In this document: positions 1 through 6,092 of the stretch, in pieces
Layout of the letters: each line of letters begins with the position of its first letter
How positions within the stretch are numbered: the first letter of the stretch is position 1
NCBI GenBank assembly: GCA_016210805.1
Contig: JACQTL010000180.1
Coordinates: forward strand, 1-6,436
Direction: 5' to 3'
Length of the DNA: 6,436 nt
DNA from: Actinomycetota bacterium
GTDB taxonomy: Bacteria > Actinomycetota > UBA4738 > G016210805
Notes under the pieces: generated by a model
The model's database searches: none
Seen by the model: the letters and a program-made list of their open reading frames with translations, nothing else
Told to the model about the DNA's origin: nothing
Program-made: the position numbers and the translations under genes

Positions 1-198
1 CCTCACCCCGTCGAGGTCCCGGACATCCCCCTCGATCAGCTCCACGTCCGACCCCACGCCGTCCAGGTTCTCCCGGCGCCCCGTGGAGAGGTCGTCGAGA
101 ACGCGGACGGCGAAGCCCCTGTCCAGGAGCTCCCTCACCAAGTTGGAGCCTATGAAGCCGGCCCCGCCGGTCACCAGGCAGCGCTCGGCGTCGGTCAT
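1..198 (-). CDS. NAD-dependent sugar epimerase/dehydratase, SDR family (N-terminal 66 residues, partial)
   Basis: Only the N-terminus is inside the window; the gene continues past the left edge. Residues 10-20 read TGGAGFIGSNL, the glycine-rich Rossmann motif of extended short-chain dehydrogenases. It is followed by VLDDLSTG (about residues 33-40), whose acidic residue normally holds the NAD ribose, and by a GDVRD motif (57-61). This pattern is typical of UDP-glucose 4-epimerase/dTDP-glucose 4,6-dehydratase relatives, which interconvert or dehydrate nucleotide sugars in the cytoplasm. The catalytic YxxxK lies outside the window, so the exact reaction cannot be told. The ATG start places the glycine motif at the usual distance from the N-terminus. 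It follows the dehydratase gene by 11 bases, a pyrimidine-rich CCTTTCTCCTC with no Shine-Dalgarno, so translation probably depends on coupling to the upstream gene. Family assignment is secure; substrate is unknown. Confidence 0.9.
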   Translation of the reverse strand, partial: MTDAERCLVTGGAGFIGSNLVRELLDRGFAVRVLDDLSTGRRENLDGVGSDVELIEGDVRDLDGVR

Positions 199-209
199 GA
201 GGAGAAAGG

Positions 210-2162
210 CTACCCGCTCGCCCCCTCCGGCGGCGCGTCGAGGAGCTCGGCGAGCAGCTCGTCGCCCTCGGCTCCCGGCTCGGGCCGGTAGGTCTTGACG
301 GTGTCCTGGAGGAGGGCCCGGATGCGGGCCGGCTCGCCGCGTCCGGCGGCTTCGATCAGGAGGTCGACGCCCTGCTCGAGGGCCTCGGGGTCGGGCTCGT
401 TCCCCAGGCGGGCCACGAAGATCTTCTCCGACTGGGTGGTCAGGAGCCCCTCCTCGGCCATGAGGATCTCCTCCTTGAGCTTCTCCCCCGGCCGGGCCCC
501 GGTGAACTGGATCGGCACGTCGACGTCGGGCTCGAGCCCGGACAGCCTGATCAGGGCCTCGGCCAGGTCCATGATCCGGACGGGCTGGCCCATGTCCAGG
601 ACGAACACCTCGCCGCCCTGGCCCAGCGACGCCGCCTTGAGGATCAGCCGGACCGCCTCGGTCACCGTCATGAAGTAGCGCTCCATGGCGGGGTCGGTCA
701 CGGTGATCGGACCGCCCCGCTGGATCTGCTCCTCGAGGATCGGGATCAGCGAGCCCCGCGAGCCCAGCACGTTCCCGAACCGGACGGCCAGGAACCGGGT
801 GGCGGTGGTCTCGTTCAGCCGGCGGACCACCATCTCGGCCACCCGCTTGGTGGCTCCCATCACCGACGTGGGGTTCACCGCCTTGTCCGTGGAGATCTGC
901 ACGAAGATGTCCACTCCCTGCTCGGCCGAGACCTCGGCCATCACCCTGGTCCCCAGGATGTTGGTGACCACGGCCTCCTGGGGGTGGGCCTCCATCATGG
1001 GCACGTGCTTGTAGGCGGCCGCGTGGAACACCACCTGGGGCTGGTGGGTGATGAAGACCTGGCGCATCCGCTCCCGGTCCCGGACGTCGGCCACCACGGG
1101 GAAGGCGGGCACGCGGGGCGCCGTCCGGCGGAGCTCCAGCTCCAGGCCGAACAGGCGGGTCTCGTCCTTCTCCAGGAGCACCAGCCGGCCGGGCTCGAAG
1201 GACGCGATCTGGCGGACCAGCTCCGAGCCGATCGACCCCGCCGCCCCGGTGACCAGCACCGTCCGGCCGTAGAGCAGGTTCCCCATCGCCTTGATGTCGA
1301 GGACGACGGGTTCGCGGCCCAGCAGGTCCTCGACCTTCACCTCGCGCACCGACTGCAGGACGATCCGACCCTCCAGGAGCGAGGTCACCCCGGGGAGGAT
1401 CTGCACGGCCGGGCACCCCGCGGCCCGGGCGGCCATCACGACCTCCCTGATCACCTGTCCGGGCGCCGACGGCATCGCCACGATCACCGTGTCGACCCGC
1501 TCGTCCTTGACGATCGTGGGGATCAGCTCCCGGCCGCCCAGGATCCGGACCCCGTGCAGGTAGGTGCCCTGGATGTTCTTGTTGTCGTCGATCACCCCGA
1601 CCGGCCAGTACCCGCCCACCCGGGAGTGGGTCATCTCCCGGACGAGCTTCTCGCCGGCCCGGCCTCCGCCGACCACGAGCACCCGCCGGCGCTGACCCTG
1701 GGCCCGGCCCGACTGGGTCACGACCTGGTACACGCGCTTGGCCATCCGGACCCCACCGACCCCCATCAGGGTGATCAGGAAGTCGAGGGCCAGGATCGAC
1801 CTGGGGAGGGGCGGCACGTGGATCACGCCGCGCAGGAAGTAGGCGCCCATCCCCCAGGCCAGCGACCCGACCACGGTGGCCAGGATGACGTTCAGGATGT
1901 CCCTGGTCCCCACGAACCGCCAGGTCACGTTGTACAGGCGGAAGGCCGCGTTGGACACGACCTTGGGCACCACGGCGAGGGCCAGGAACACCGGGATGAC
2001 CCCCAGGTAGTTCGCCTCGGAGGCCGGGACGCCGTCGGGGATCCGGCCGTCGAACCGGAGGAGGAACGCCCCGTACATCGCCACCACGAAGACGCCGAGG
2101 TCGGCGGCCAGGAAGAACCCCGTGCGCTTGCGCCCGGTGGGCGCCATCCACCCCCGGCCCAT
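210..2162 (-). CDS. Membrane-anchored UDP-N-acetylhexosamine 4,6-dehydratase (FlaA1/WbpM/PglF/CapD family)
   Basis: At 650 aa this is the usual length of the long, membrane-bound form of the family. Residues about 15-140 hold four hydrophobic segments (near 15-35, 53-75, 88-110 and 121-140). A first Rossmann-like domain follows, with VLVVGGGRAG at 161-170. The catalytic SDR domain starts at TGAAGSIGSEL (305-315) and has STDKAVNPT (424-432). In place of the usual YxxxK it has MGATK (M435, K439). The Met-for-Tyr change is the known signature of WbpM/PglF-like enzymes. FGNVLGSRGS (462-471) and ARPGEKLKEE (556-565) are further family motifs. The expected reaction is NAD-dependent conversion of UDP-GlcNAc to the 4-keto-6-deoxy sugar, on the cytoplasmic face of the membrane. 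The start is fixed by AGGAGG nine bases upstream, and the ATG directly abuts the TAG of the aminotransferase gene, whose product is the natural next enzyme. Family call is strong; the precise sugar is inferred. Confidence 0.95.
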   Translation of the reverse strand: MGRGWMAPTGRKRTGFFLAADLGVFVVAMYGAFLLRFDGRIPDGVPASEANYLGVIPVFLALAVVPKVVSNAAFRLYNVTWRFVGTRDILNVILATVVGSLAWGMGAYFLRGVIHVPPLPRSILALDFLITLMGVGGVRMAKRVYQVVTQSGRAQGQRRRVLVVGGGRAGEKLVREMTHSRVGGYWPVGVIDDNKNIQGTYLHGVRILGGRELIPTIVKDERVDTVIVAMPSAPGQVIREVVMAARAAGCPAVQILPGVTSLLEGRIVLQSVREVKVEDLLGREPVVLDIKAMGNLLYGRTVLVTGAAGSIGSELVRQIASFEPGRLVLLEKDETRLFGLELELRRTAPRVPAFPVVADVRDRERMRQVFITHQPQVVFHAAAYKHVPMMEAHPQEAVVTNILGTRVMAEVSAEQGVDIFVQISTDKAVNPTSVMGATKRVAEMVVRRLNETTATRFLAVRFGNVLGSRGSLIPILEEQIQRGGPITVTDPAMERYFMTVTEAVRLILKAASLGQGGEVFVLDMGQPVRIMDLAEALIRLSGLEPDVDVPIQFTGARPGEKLKEEILMAEEGLLTTQSEKIFVARLGNEPDPEALEQGVDLLIEAAGRGEPARIRALLQDTVKTYRPEPGAEGDELLAELLDAPPEGASG

Positions 2163-3350
2163 CTAGGCTGGCCTCCTCGCCAGGGGGATCCCCTCACGGA
2201 GGGTGGAGGCCACCCGCTCCACCTGTTCCTGGGTCATCGTGGAGTAGAACGGCACGATCATGATTCTGCTTGACGCCGCCTCGGTCTCGGCGAGGGGGAA
2301 GGGCACCAGGTCGTCGCGGCTCGCGTACGGGGGCTGCCGGTGGATGGCCGGCTCGAAGTAGGCCTTGGACTCGACCCCCCGGGCGTTCAGGTGCTCGACC
2401 AGGCGGTCCCGGTCGACGCCCGGGTCCACCCGGAGGAAGTAGACGAACCACGCCGGGTCGGCCCACTCGGCTCCCCCGGGCACCGCGAGCTCGGGGATGC
2501 CCTCCAGGGCCTGGTCGTACCAGGCCGCCACCAGCCCCCGCCGGGCCAGGATCTCGTCGATCCGGCGGAGCTGGGCCACACCGAGGGCCGCCGACAGCTC
2601 GTCGATCCGGTAGTTGAACCCCAGGCGGGTGTGGCGGAGCCAGGGGTCGCCCGTGCGCCGGCCCTGGTTGCGCATGCTCCGGACCCGCTCCTCCACGTCC
2701 GGGTCGTCACCCACCACCATCCCGCCCTCGCCGGTGGTGATCTGCTTGTTCGGGTAGAACGCGTACACGGCGGCCTGGGCGCCGGTGCCCGTGTGGACCC
2801 AGCTCCCGTCGGGCCTCTGGAACCTCGAGCCGACCGCCTCGCACGAGTCGGCGACCACCGGGAGCTCCCAGCGTCGGGCGACGTCGAGGATCGCGTTCCA
2901 GTCGGCCGGATGGCCGAACACGTCCACCGGCAGCACGGCGGCCACCCGGCGGCCGGTCACCGGATCGCGGAGGCCGCCCCGGTCCTCCTTGCACCCGTCC
3001 AGGTAAGCGGCCAGGAGGTCCGGCGAGAGGGACAGGGTGCTCGGGTCGACGTCCAGGAAGACCGGCTCGCCCCCCTCGTAGCGGATGCAGTTCGCGGACG
3101 CGATGAACGAGAAGCTCTGGGTGACCACGCAGTCCTCGGGCCCGATCCCGGCCGCCCGGACGGCGAGGTGGAGGCCGGCCGTGCCGCTCGACACGGCCGC
3201 GGCCCAGGCGTGGCCGGTGTGGTCGGCGAACCCCCGCTCGAAGTCGAGGGTTCGAGGACCGAGGGCCAGTCGTCCCGTCCTGAGCACGGACAGGACCTCG
3301 GCCTCCTCGTCCGGCCCGAGATCGGGCTTGGCCAGGGGGATGGGTTCCAT
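2163..3350 (-). CDS. DegT/DnrJ/EryC1/StrS-family PLP-dependent sugar aminotransferase
   Basis: This 395-residue protein has the normal length and motif order of nucleotide-sugar aminotransferases. The N-terminus is MEPIPLAKPDLGPDE, the family's usual opening. SSGTAGLHLAV (54-64) contacts the PLP phosphate, PVDVFGHPADW (141-151) and VVADSCEAVG (165-174) hold the ring-binding acidic residue, and AFYPNKQITTGEGG (197-210) carries the Schiff-base lysine K202. FNYRIDELSAALG (245-257) is the family's subunit-contact motif. It should transfer an amino group, usually from glutamate, to the 4-keto sugar made by the dehydratase encoded immediately downstream. This gives a UDP-4-amino-4,6-dideoxy sugar of the PglE/WbpE/LegC kind. 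The insert around residues 115-135 (CKEDRGGLRDPVTGRRV) resembles one seen in the PglE/LegC-like branch. The gene is first in the sugar cassette, after a 108-base gap. No clear Shine-Dalgarno precedes the ATG. Family is certain; which keto-sugar it uses is inferred from context. Confidence 0.95.
   Translation of the reverse strand: MEPIPLAKPDLGPDEEAEVLSVLRTGRLALGPRTLDFERGFADHTGHAWAAAVSSGTAGLHLAVRAAGIGPEDCVVTQSFSFIASANCIRYEGGEPVFLDVDPSTLSLSPDLLAAYLDGCKEDRGGLRDPVTGRRVAAVLPVDVFGHPADWNAILDVARRWELPVVADSCEAVGSRFQRPDGSWVHTGTGAQAAVYAFYPNKQITTGEGGMVVGDDPDVEERVRSMRNQGRRTGDPWLRHTRLGFNYRIDELSAALGVAQLRRIDEILARRGLVAAWYDQALEGIPELAVPGGAEWADPAWFVYFLRVDPGVDRDRLVEHLNARGVESKAYFEPAIHRQPPYASRDDLVPFPLAETEAASSRIMIVPFYSTMTQEQVERVASTLREGIPLARRPA
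2172..2177 (-). promoter_or_regulatory. Shine-Dalgarno AGGAGG of the 4,6-dehydratase gene
   Basis: A perfect AGGAGG lies inside the last codons of the aminotransferase gene, nine bases before the ATG at 2162. It selects that ATG over the in-frame ATG five codons later (residue M6) and shows that the dehydratase can recruit ribosomes itself although the two genes touch. Confidence 0.8.
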
Positions 3351-3364
3351 GGGGCCCCGCGCGT

Positions 3365-3383
3365 GGGCGGGACCACCCCGCCC
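3365..3383 (-). repeat. GC-only inverted repeat (hairpin) in the leader of the sugar cassette
   Basis: GGGCGGG and CCCGCCC form a perfect 7-bp stem around a 5-base loop, between the end of the secreted-protein operon and the aminotransferase start. A palindromic GGGGCCCC (3351-3358) sits directly against the ATG. There is no run of T on either strand after the stem, so a classical intrinsic terminator is not supported. It could be a pause or partial terminator between the two operons, or a structure that limits access to the start codon. In DNA this GC-rich, such stems also arise by chance. Confidence 0.35.
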
Positions 3384-3397
3384 CGTTGCGCCGGAAC

Positions 3398-3403
3398 AGG
3401 ATA
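3398..3403 (-). promoter_or_regulatory. Possible -10 element TATCCT for the sugar cassette
   Basis: In the 108-base gap the minus strand reads CGGCTATCCTG. TATCCT fits the TAnnnT core of high-GC -10 elements and would start a transcript about 40 bases before the aminotransferase ATG. At 17-18 bases upstream there is only a poor -35 match (TTCCAC or CTTCCA), so this is a weak prediction. If false, the sugar genes are probably read through from the operon upstream. Confidence 0.25.
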
Positions 3404-3458
3404 GCCGTCCCCCCGGCGCGGTGGAAGGCCTCAGCGGAACCGCGTCGCCGGGGAGGGC

Positions 3459-4211
3459 TCAGGCCGCGGCACCGAAGAGGCCGAAGAGGCCGGTCGTGCA
3501 GCGGAACCGGATCGTGGAGCCACCCCCGGGGGTCTCGACCAGCGCCGTCCCCTCGCCCACGCCGGGCTCCACCGTGGCCGGCCACCTCCCGACCGGGCCG
3601 GCGTCCTCCTTCCCGAGGAGGTCCCGGATGGCCCCCCGTAACAGCGTGGCCTCCCAGGGTCCCTTCGGGTCGTCCTCCCCCAGATCCAGCCCACCGCGGG
3701 GCCCCACGATGAGCACGTGCGGCCCGCCGGGGAGGGGGATCTCCGCCAACAGGCTCTCCCGGGGCCCCGCCGTGTAGCAGGCCGTGTCCCTGAAGCTCTC
3801 CAGGCTCTCCGGCAGGGGACCGGACCCCTCCAGGACCAGGGTTGGCGACCGGCGAAGGTCGTAGAAGCATCGCCGTCCCTGCTCCAGGAAGCCCAGGCCC
3901 CGGGCGCCGTACACCGTCTCCACGACCAGGACGGCCCCCTCCTGCCGCACGGTCGCTCCCTCGGGCACGGGAGCGTCGGGCCCGAGGTAGGCCCTGCGGA
4001 CCTCGGCGCACCGGCCCTCGTGCAGGAACACGTCGTCCCCCGCCTCCACGTCTCCCGCCAGGGGCTGGGGGACCGACGGGCGGCCGATGGCGGCGAGGGC
4101 CTCCAGGGCCCGGGGGCTGGGCCCGGCGGGCGGCTCCGGCTGGGCCATGGCCGAGGCCACCGCTCCGCCCGCGAGTACGCCGAAGAGCCCGAGCGCGAGC
4201 CAATGCCTCAT
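3459..4211 (-). CDS. Secreted four-cysteine protein of unknown function, coupled to a metalloprotease gene
   Basis: I do not recognise a family. The 250-residue product starts MRHWLALGLFGVLAGG and has a signal peptide ending near AVASAMA (17-23), so the mature protein should begin around Q24 and be exported. A Pro-rich stretch (25-50) leads to a compact region with four cysteines, C68, C115, C145 and C238, an even number that suits two disulfides. Notable short segments are RRAYLGPDAPVPEG (72-85), FLEQGRRCFYDLRRSP (108-123), GGPHVLIVGPRGGLDLGEDD (162-181) and the C-terminal end GLFGLFGAAA. The start is fixed by AGGAG eight bases upstream and by the ATGA overlap with the stop of the protease gene. 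The open frame extends further upstream to an ATG near 4616, but that part lies in the protease gene and looks like out-of-frame translation (rich in R, G, P, H). Because it is coupled to the protease it may be a substrate, inhibitor or partner; this is inference only. Confidence 0.85.
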   Translation of the reverse strand: MRHWLALGLFGVLAGGAVASAMAQPEPPAGPSPRALEALAAIGRPSVPQPLAGDVEAGDDVFLHEGRCAEVRRAYLGPDAPVPEGATVRQEGAVLVVETVYGARGLGFLEQGRRCFYDLRRSPTLVLEGSGPLPESLESFRDTACYTAGPRESLLAEIPLPGGPHVLIVGPRGGLDLGEDDPKGPWEATLLRGAIRDLLGKEDAGPVGRWPATVEPGVGEGTALVETPGGGSTIRFRCTTGLFGLFGAAA

Positions 4212-5278
4212 CCGCGGCACTCCTGCGCGCCGTCGAAGGTCACGGCGTAGAGAGGCACGCCGAAGATCGTGCGGGCGTCCACCCCGTTGATCAGCATGCC
4301 CTTGCGGGTGATCAGCAGGAAGCGGGGCGTCCAGTCGAACTCCGCGGTGAGCTTCGCTCCCCGATTGATGACGATCTGGGTCGGCGCCAGCCGTTCGCGG
4401 AACGTCCACTTCACGTCGTGGCCCGTCGTCCCCCGGACCCCGAGGTAGCTCCCGCTGTACCCACCCTCTCCCACGAAGGTGATCGGCTTGGGCATCCGGG
4501 CCGGGTCGCTGGTCGGTGGCTCGTAGTCGCAGGTGTACGTGTGGAAGTAGAGACCCTCGATCGAGGCCAGCGGGGTGATGACGTCGACCGGCCCCGCCGT
4601 CACGGTCATGGGGCACTTCACCTTCGACTCGTCCACCTCACCGCTCCGCCGGACGAGGCGCGTGATCATCTCGGGAGAGACGGGGAAGACGGCGTCGTAC
4701 ATCGTGTCGTACAGCGCGCCCGGCTTGAGCCCGCCGGTCTCCTCCACGTAGTTGTCCTGGAGGCCGAGCACGTGGCCGAACTCGTGGGCCCACGCGCCCT
4801 GGTCGTATACCCACCAGTTCGTGATCCTTCCGTTCGCGTCCTCGGGGTCCCAGCGACCGGGCACCCGCCTGTCGTCGGGGGAGTCGGAGGTGTGTTCCTG
4901 GGAGCCGGTGGTCCACACCGCCGATCGGACGTACGTCTTCGAGGCGTCGAGCCGGACGTCCACCTCGTCCTCCCCGACCTGGTCGATCGACTGGACGGCC
5001 CGGGCCTCGATCTGGACCTTGAAGTCGAAGCACTTGAACCGGTGGCCGCTCCACTGACGGAGGATCTCGCCGGTCACCTGGTTGACCAGGTCCACGAACG
5101 GGGCACCGGTCGGCATGTAGAAGGCGAGCCGCACCGTCACCGTGATCGTCTTGGCCTCGTAGTCGACATCCCACCGGACCGCGTCGGGGACGGTGTCGAA
5201 CCCCGCGGCCGCGGGGGAGGCCGCCCCCAGGACCAGGACCAGCGAGAGGAGGGCCCCCAGGGCGGACCGACCGCTCAC
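4208..5278 (-). CDS. Secreted zinc metalloprotease, metzincin-like (HExxHxxGxxD)
   Basis: The 356-residue product has a signal peptide (LGALLSLVLVLGAASPAAA, residues 7-25) and so acts outside the membrane. Residues 165-175 read HEFGHVLGLQD, the elongated zinc site HExxHxxGxxD, with H165, H169 and D175 as probable ligands and E166 as catalytic base. LYDTMYD follows (189-195) and looks like a Met-turn with M193. The combination marks a metzincin; an aspartate as third ligand is known from snapalysin of Streptomyces. The protein is much longer than snapalysin. About 135 residues precede the motif region, with WSGHRFKCFDFKVQIEA (76-92) as a plausible helix-strand of the N-subdomain. A C-terminal part (about 215-356) is rich in beta-type sequence and not recognised. 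Cysteines are C83, C222, C250 and C354. The GTG start is chosen because GTGA overlaps the stop of the lipoprotein gene and the signal peptide follows directly, with GGGGAG 11 bases upstream. An ATG 24 codons earlier would add a poorly hydrophobic extension inside the upstream gene. Protease class is confident; substrate is unknown. Confidence 0.88.
   Translation of the reverse strand: MSGRSALGALLSLVLVLGAASPAAAGFDTVPDAVRWDVDYEAKTITVTVRLAFYMPTGAPFVDLVNQVTGEILRQWSGHRFKCFDFKVQIEARAVQSIDQVGEDEVDVRLDASKTYVRSAVWTTGSQEHTSDSPDDRRVPGRWDPEDANGRITNWWVYDQGAWAHEFGHVLGLQDNYVEETGGLKPGALYDTMYDAVFPVSPEMITRLVRRSGEVDESKVKCPMTVTAGPVDVITPLASIEGLYFHTYTCDYEPPTSDPARMPKPITFVGEGGYSGSYLGVRGTTGHDVKWTFRERLAPTQIVINRGAKLTAEFDWTPRFLLITRKGMLINGVDARTIFGVPLYAVTFDGAQECRG
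4220..4224 (-). promoter_or_regulatory. Shine-Dalgarno AGGAG of the four-cysteine protein gene
   Basis: AGGAG lies within the last codons of the protease gene, eight bases before the ATG at 4211. Together with the ATGA stop/start overlap it supports this start over the more distant upstream ATG and indicates re-initiation coupling. Confidence 0.7.
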
Positions 5279-5916
5279 CGCTCGTACCACTCCCCGGTCG
5301 CCGGGTCGAACCGGAGGGTGCCCTCGTTCTCCTCCAACCACGCCGTCCACCGGGCCCGGGACAGCTCCCGGATCCGCGCGTCGGCGTCGAGAGGCGGCCC
5401 GAGGTCGGCCCGTCCGGTCCCGGTCACCAGGGCGATCGCCGCCACCCGCCAGATGGCGATGGGTGGCTCGCCCCCCGCCAGGTTCTCATCGGTCTCGAGC
5501 GCCTCGATCAGCGAGGCGAACCCCCGGGCGTCGCCCCGGGCGACGAGCCCCGAAGCGGCAAGGACCCGGATCGACGGGTCGGCGTGCCCGATCAGCGGCG
5601 CGAGCGGCTCCCCAAGCTCGCCGTGGGCGGCGTAGACGTACACGGCCGCCCACAGCACGCCGCCCTCCGCCCCTCCGGAGGCCAGGATGGCCTCGGCCGC
5701 CGCGACAGCCTCTGGGGTCTCCCGGATCCGGTCGACCTCCTGGAGGGTGGCGGGGTCGTCGAGCGCGGCGGCCCGCAGGACCCGCTCGGCCTGGCCGGCG
5801 TCGATCTCCACGGCGGGCCCCTCTTCGGTGGGGGTGGGCCCGTCCCCCGGATCGCCTCCCGTGCACGCCGCGGCCAGGAGGGCGACGGCCAAGAGACCGA
5901 CCCCGCTGCGGCTCAT
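5275..5916 (-). CDS. HEAT-repeat-like lipoprotein
   Basis: The 213-residue product begins MSRSGVGLLAVALLAAAC: a short n-region, a hydrophobic stretch and a lipobox-like LAAAC with C18 as the residue to be lipidated, so the protein should be anchored outside the membrane. A flexible Gly/Pro/Thr/acidic linker follows (19-38). Residues about 40-170 form paired helices. VLWAAVYVYAAHGE (87-100), PSIRVLAASGLVARGD (114-129), FASLIEALETDEN (133-145) and AIWRVAAIALVTGTG (154-168) have the spacing and the Ala/Leu pattern of HEAT-like repeats, which usually bind other proteins. The C-terminus, RWTAWLEENEGTLRFDPATG (189-208), has a W-xx-W plus DP pattern that I associate with HEAT-repeat exported proteins. 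The start chosen gives a clean lipoprotein signal and has GGGGGAG 11 bases upstream; an ATG 32 codons earlier adds residues without signal character. It is the first gene of the exported-protein operon and overlaps the protease gene by four bases. It may hold the protease or its target at the cell surface (inference). Confidence 0.85.
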   Translation of the reverse strand: MSRSGVGLLAVALLAAACTGGDPGDGPTPTEEGPAVEIDAGQAERVLRAAALDDPATLQEVDRIRETPEAVAAAEAILASGGAEGGVLWAAVYVYAAHGELGEPLAPLIGHADPSIRVLAASGLVARGDARGFASLIEALETDENLAGGEPPIAIWRVAAIALVTGTGRADLGPPLDADARIRELSRARWTAWLEENEGTLRFDPATGEWYER

Positions 5917-6092
5917 CGCCCGATCCACTCCCCCGCCCGCCCTGTACCCTTTGGCCGACTCGTCAACGCTGTCCTGTATGGACGCCCTTGCCCAGGTTGC
6001 CACACATGTCAAGGCCCCGATGGCCGACCTCGAGCCGTGTTGACGGGCGATTCGGGCCGATGGGATAGTGGCTGAACAGGCCGAACGAGCGG
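5917..6092. other. Divergent intergenic region between the lipoprotein operon and the S1-domain gene
   Basis: These 176 bases should hold promoters for both directions. The plus-strand promoter is clear (separate entry). On the minus strand there is a perfect TTGACA (6012 to 6007) and a TTGACG (5966 to 5961), but neither has a recognisable -10 at 16-19 bases, so the lipoprotein operon promoter is unresolved. CGTCAAC (5961-5967) and GTTGACG (6039-6045) form an inverted pair, and TGGCCGAC occurs twice (5952-5959 and 6021-6028). No RNA gene or terminator is visible. Confidence 0.5.
6040..6069 (+). promoter_or_regulatory. Housekeeping-type promoter, TTGACG - 18 - GATAGT with extended -10
   Basis: The -35 TTGACG (6040-6045) matches consensus at five of six positions. 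After 18 bases comes GATAGT (6064-6069), matching TATAAT at four of six, and it is preceded by TGG, the TGn of an extended -10. Transcription would begin near 6076, and the first gene downstream is the S1-domain protein. The leader would be about 17 bases to the ATG at 6093 or about 62 bases to the ATC at 6138. Confidence 0.6.

Noticed and set aside
984..2273. Long plus-strand open frame (429 codons) opposite the dehydratase gene
   Set aside because: Its translation is dominated by H, R, G, P and D with no recognisable domain. It lies fully opposite a gene with clear catalytic motifs; high GC makes such antisense frames common.
3365..3383. Intrinsic terminator after the four-cysteine protein gene
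   Set aside because: The stem is good but no T run follows on the minus strand, so it is listed only as an inverted repeat.
2340..3404. Plus-strand open frame of 354 codons opposite the aminotransferase gene
   Set aside because: Antisense shadow with biased composition; the opposite strand has all DegT-family motifs.
2707..4203. Minus-strand open frame of 498 codons overlapping two genes in another frame
   Set aside because: It crosses the junction between the four-cysteine protein and the aminotransferase, and its composition is that of an out-of-frame translation.
4212..4616. N-terminal extension of the four-cysteine protein by 135 codons
   Set aside because: The extension lies inside the protease gene, looks like out-of-frame sequence, and would bury a good signal peptide that begins at the ATG at 4211.
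5279..5350. Earlier ATG start for the metalloprotease
   Set aside because: It adds 24 residues without hydrophobic character before the signal peptide and overlaps the lipoprotein gene by 76 bases; the GTG at 5278 gives a standard 4-base overlap.
3842..5635. Plus-strand open frame of 597 codons across the exported-protein operon
   Set aside because: Its sequence is R/G/P-rich without domains and it spans three minus-strand genes that have signal peptides, Shine-Dalgarno sites and stop/start overlaps.
5917..6012. Earlier ATG start for the HEAT-like lipoprotein
   Set aside because: The added 32 residues would place the lipobox far from the N-terminus and destroy the lipoprotein signal.
6007..6012. 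Perfect TTGACA on the minus strand as promoter of the lipoprotein operon
   Set aside because: No acceptable -10 hexamer is found 16-19 bases downstream; the nearest TA-containing stretch is about 26 bases away, so I do not call a promoter.
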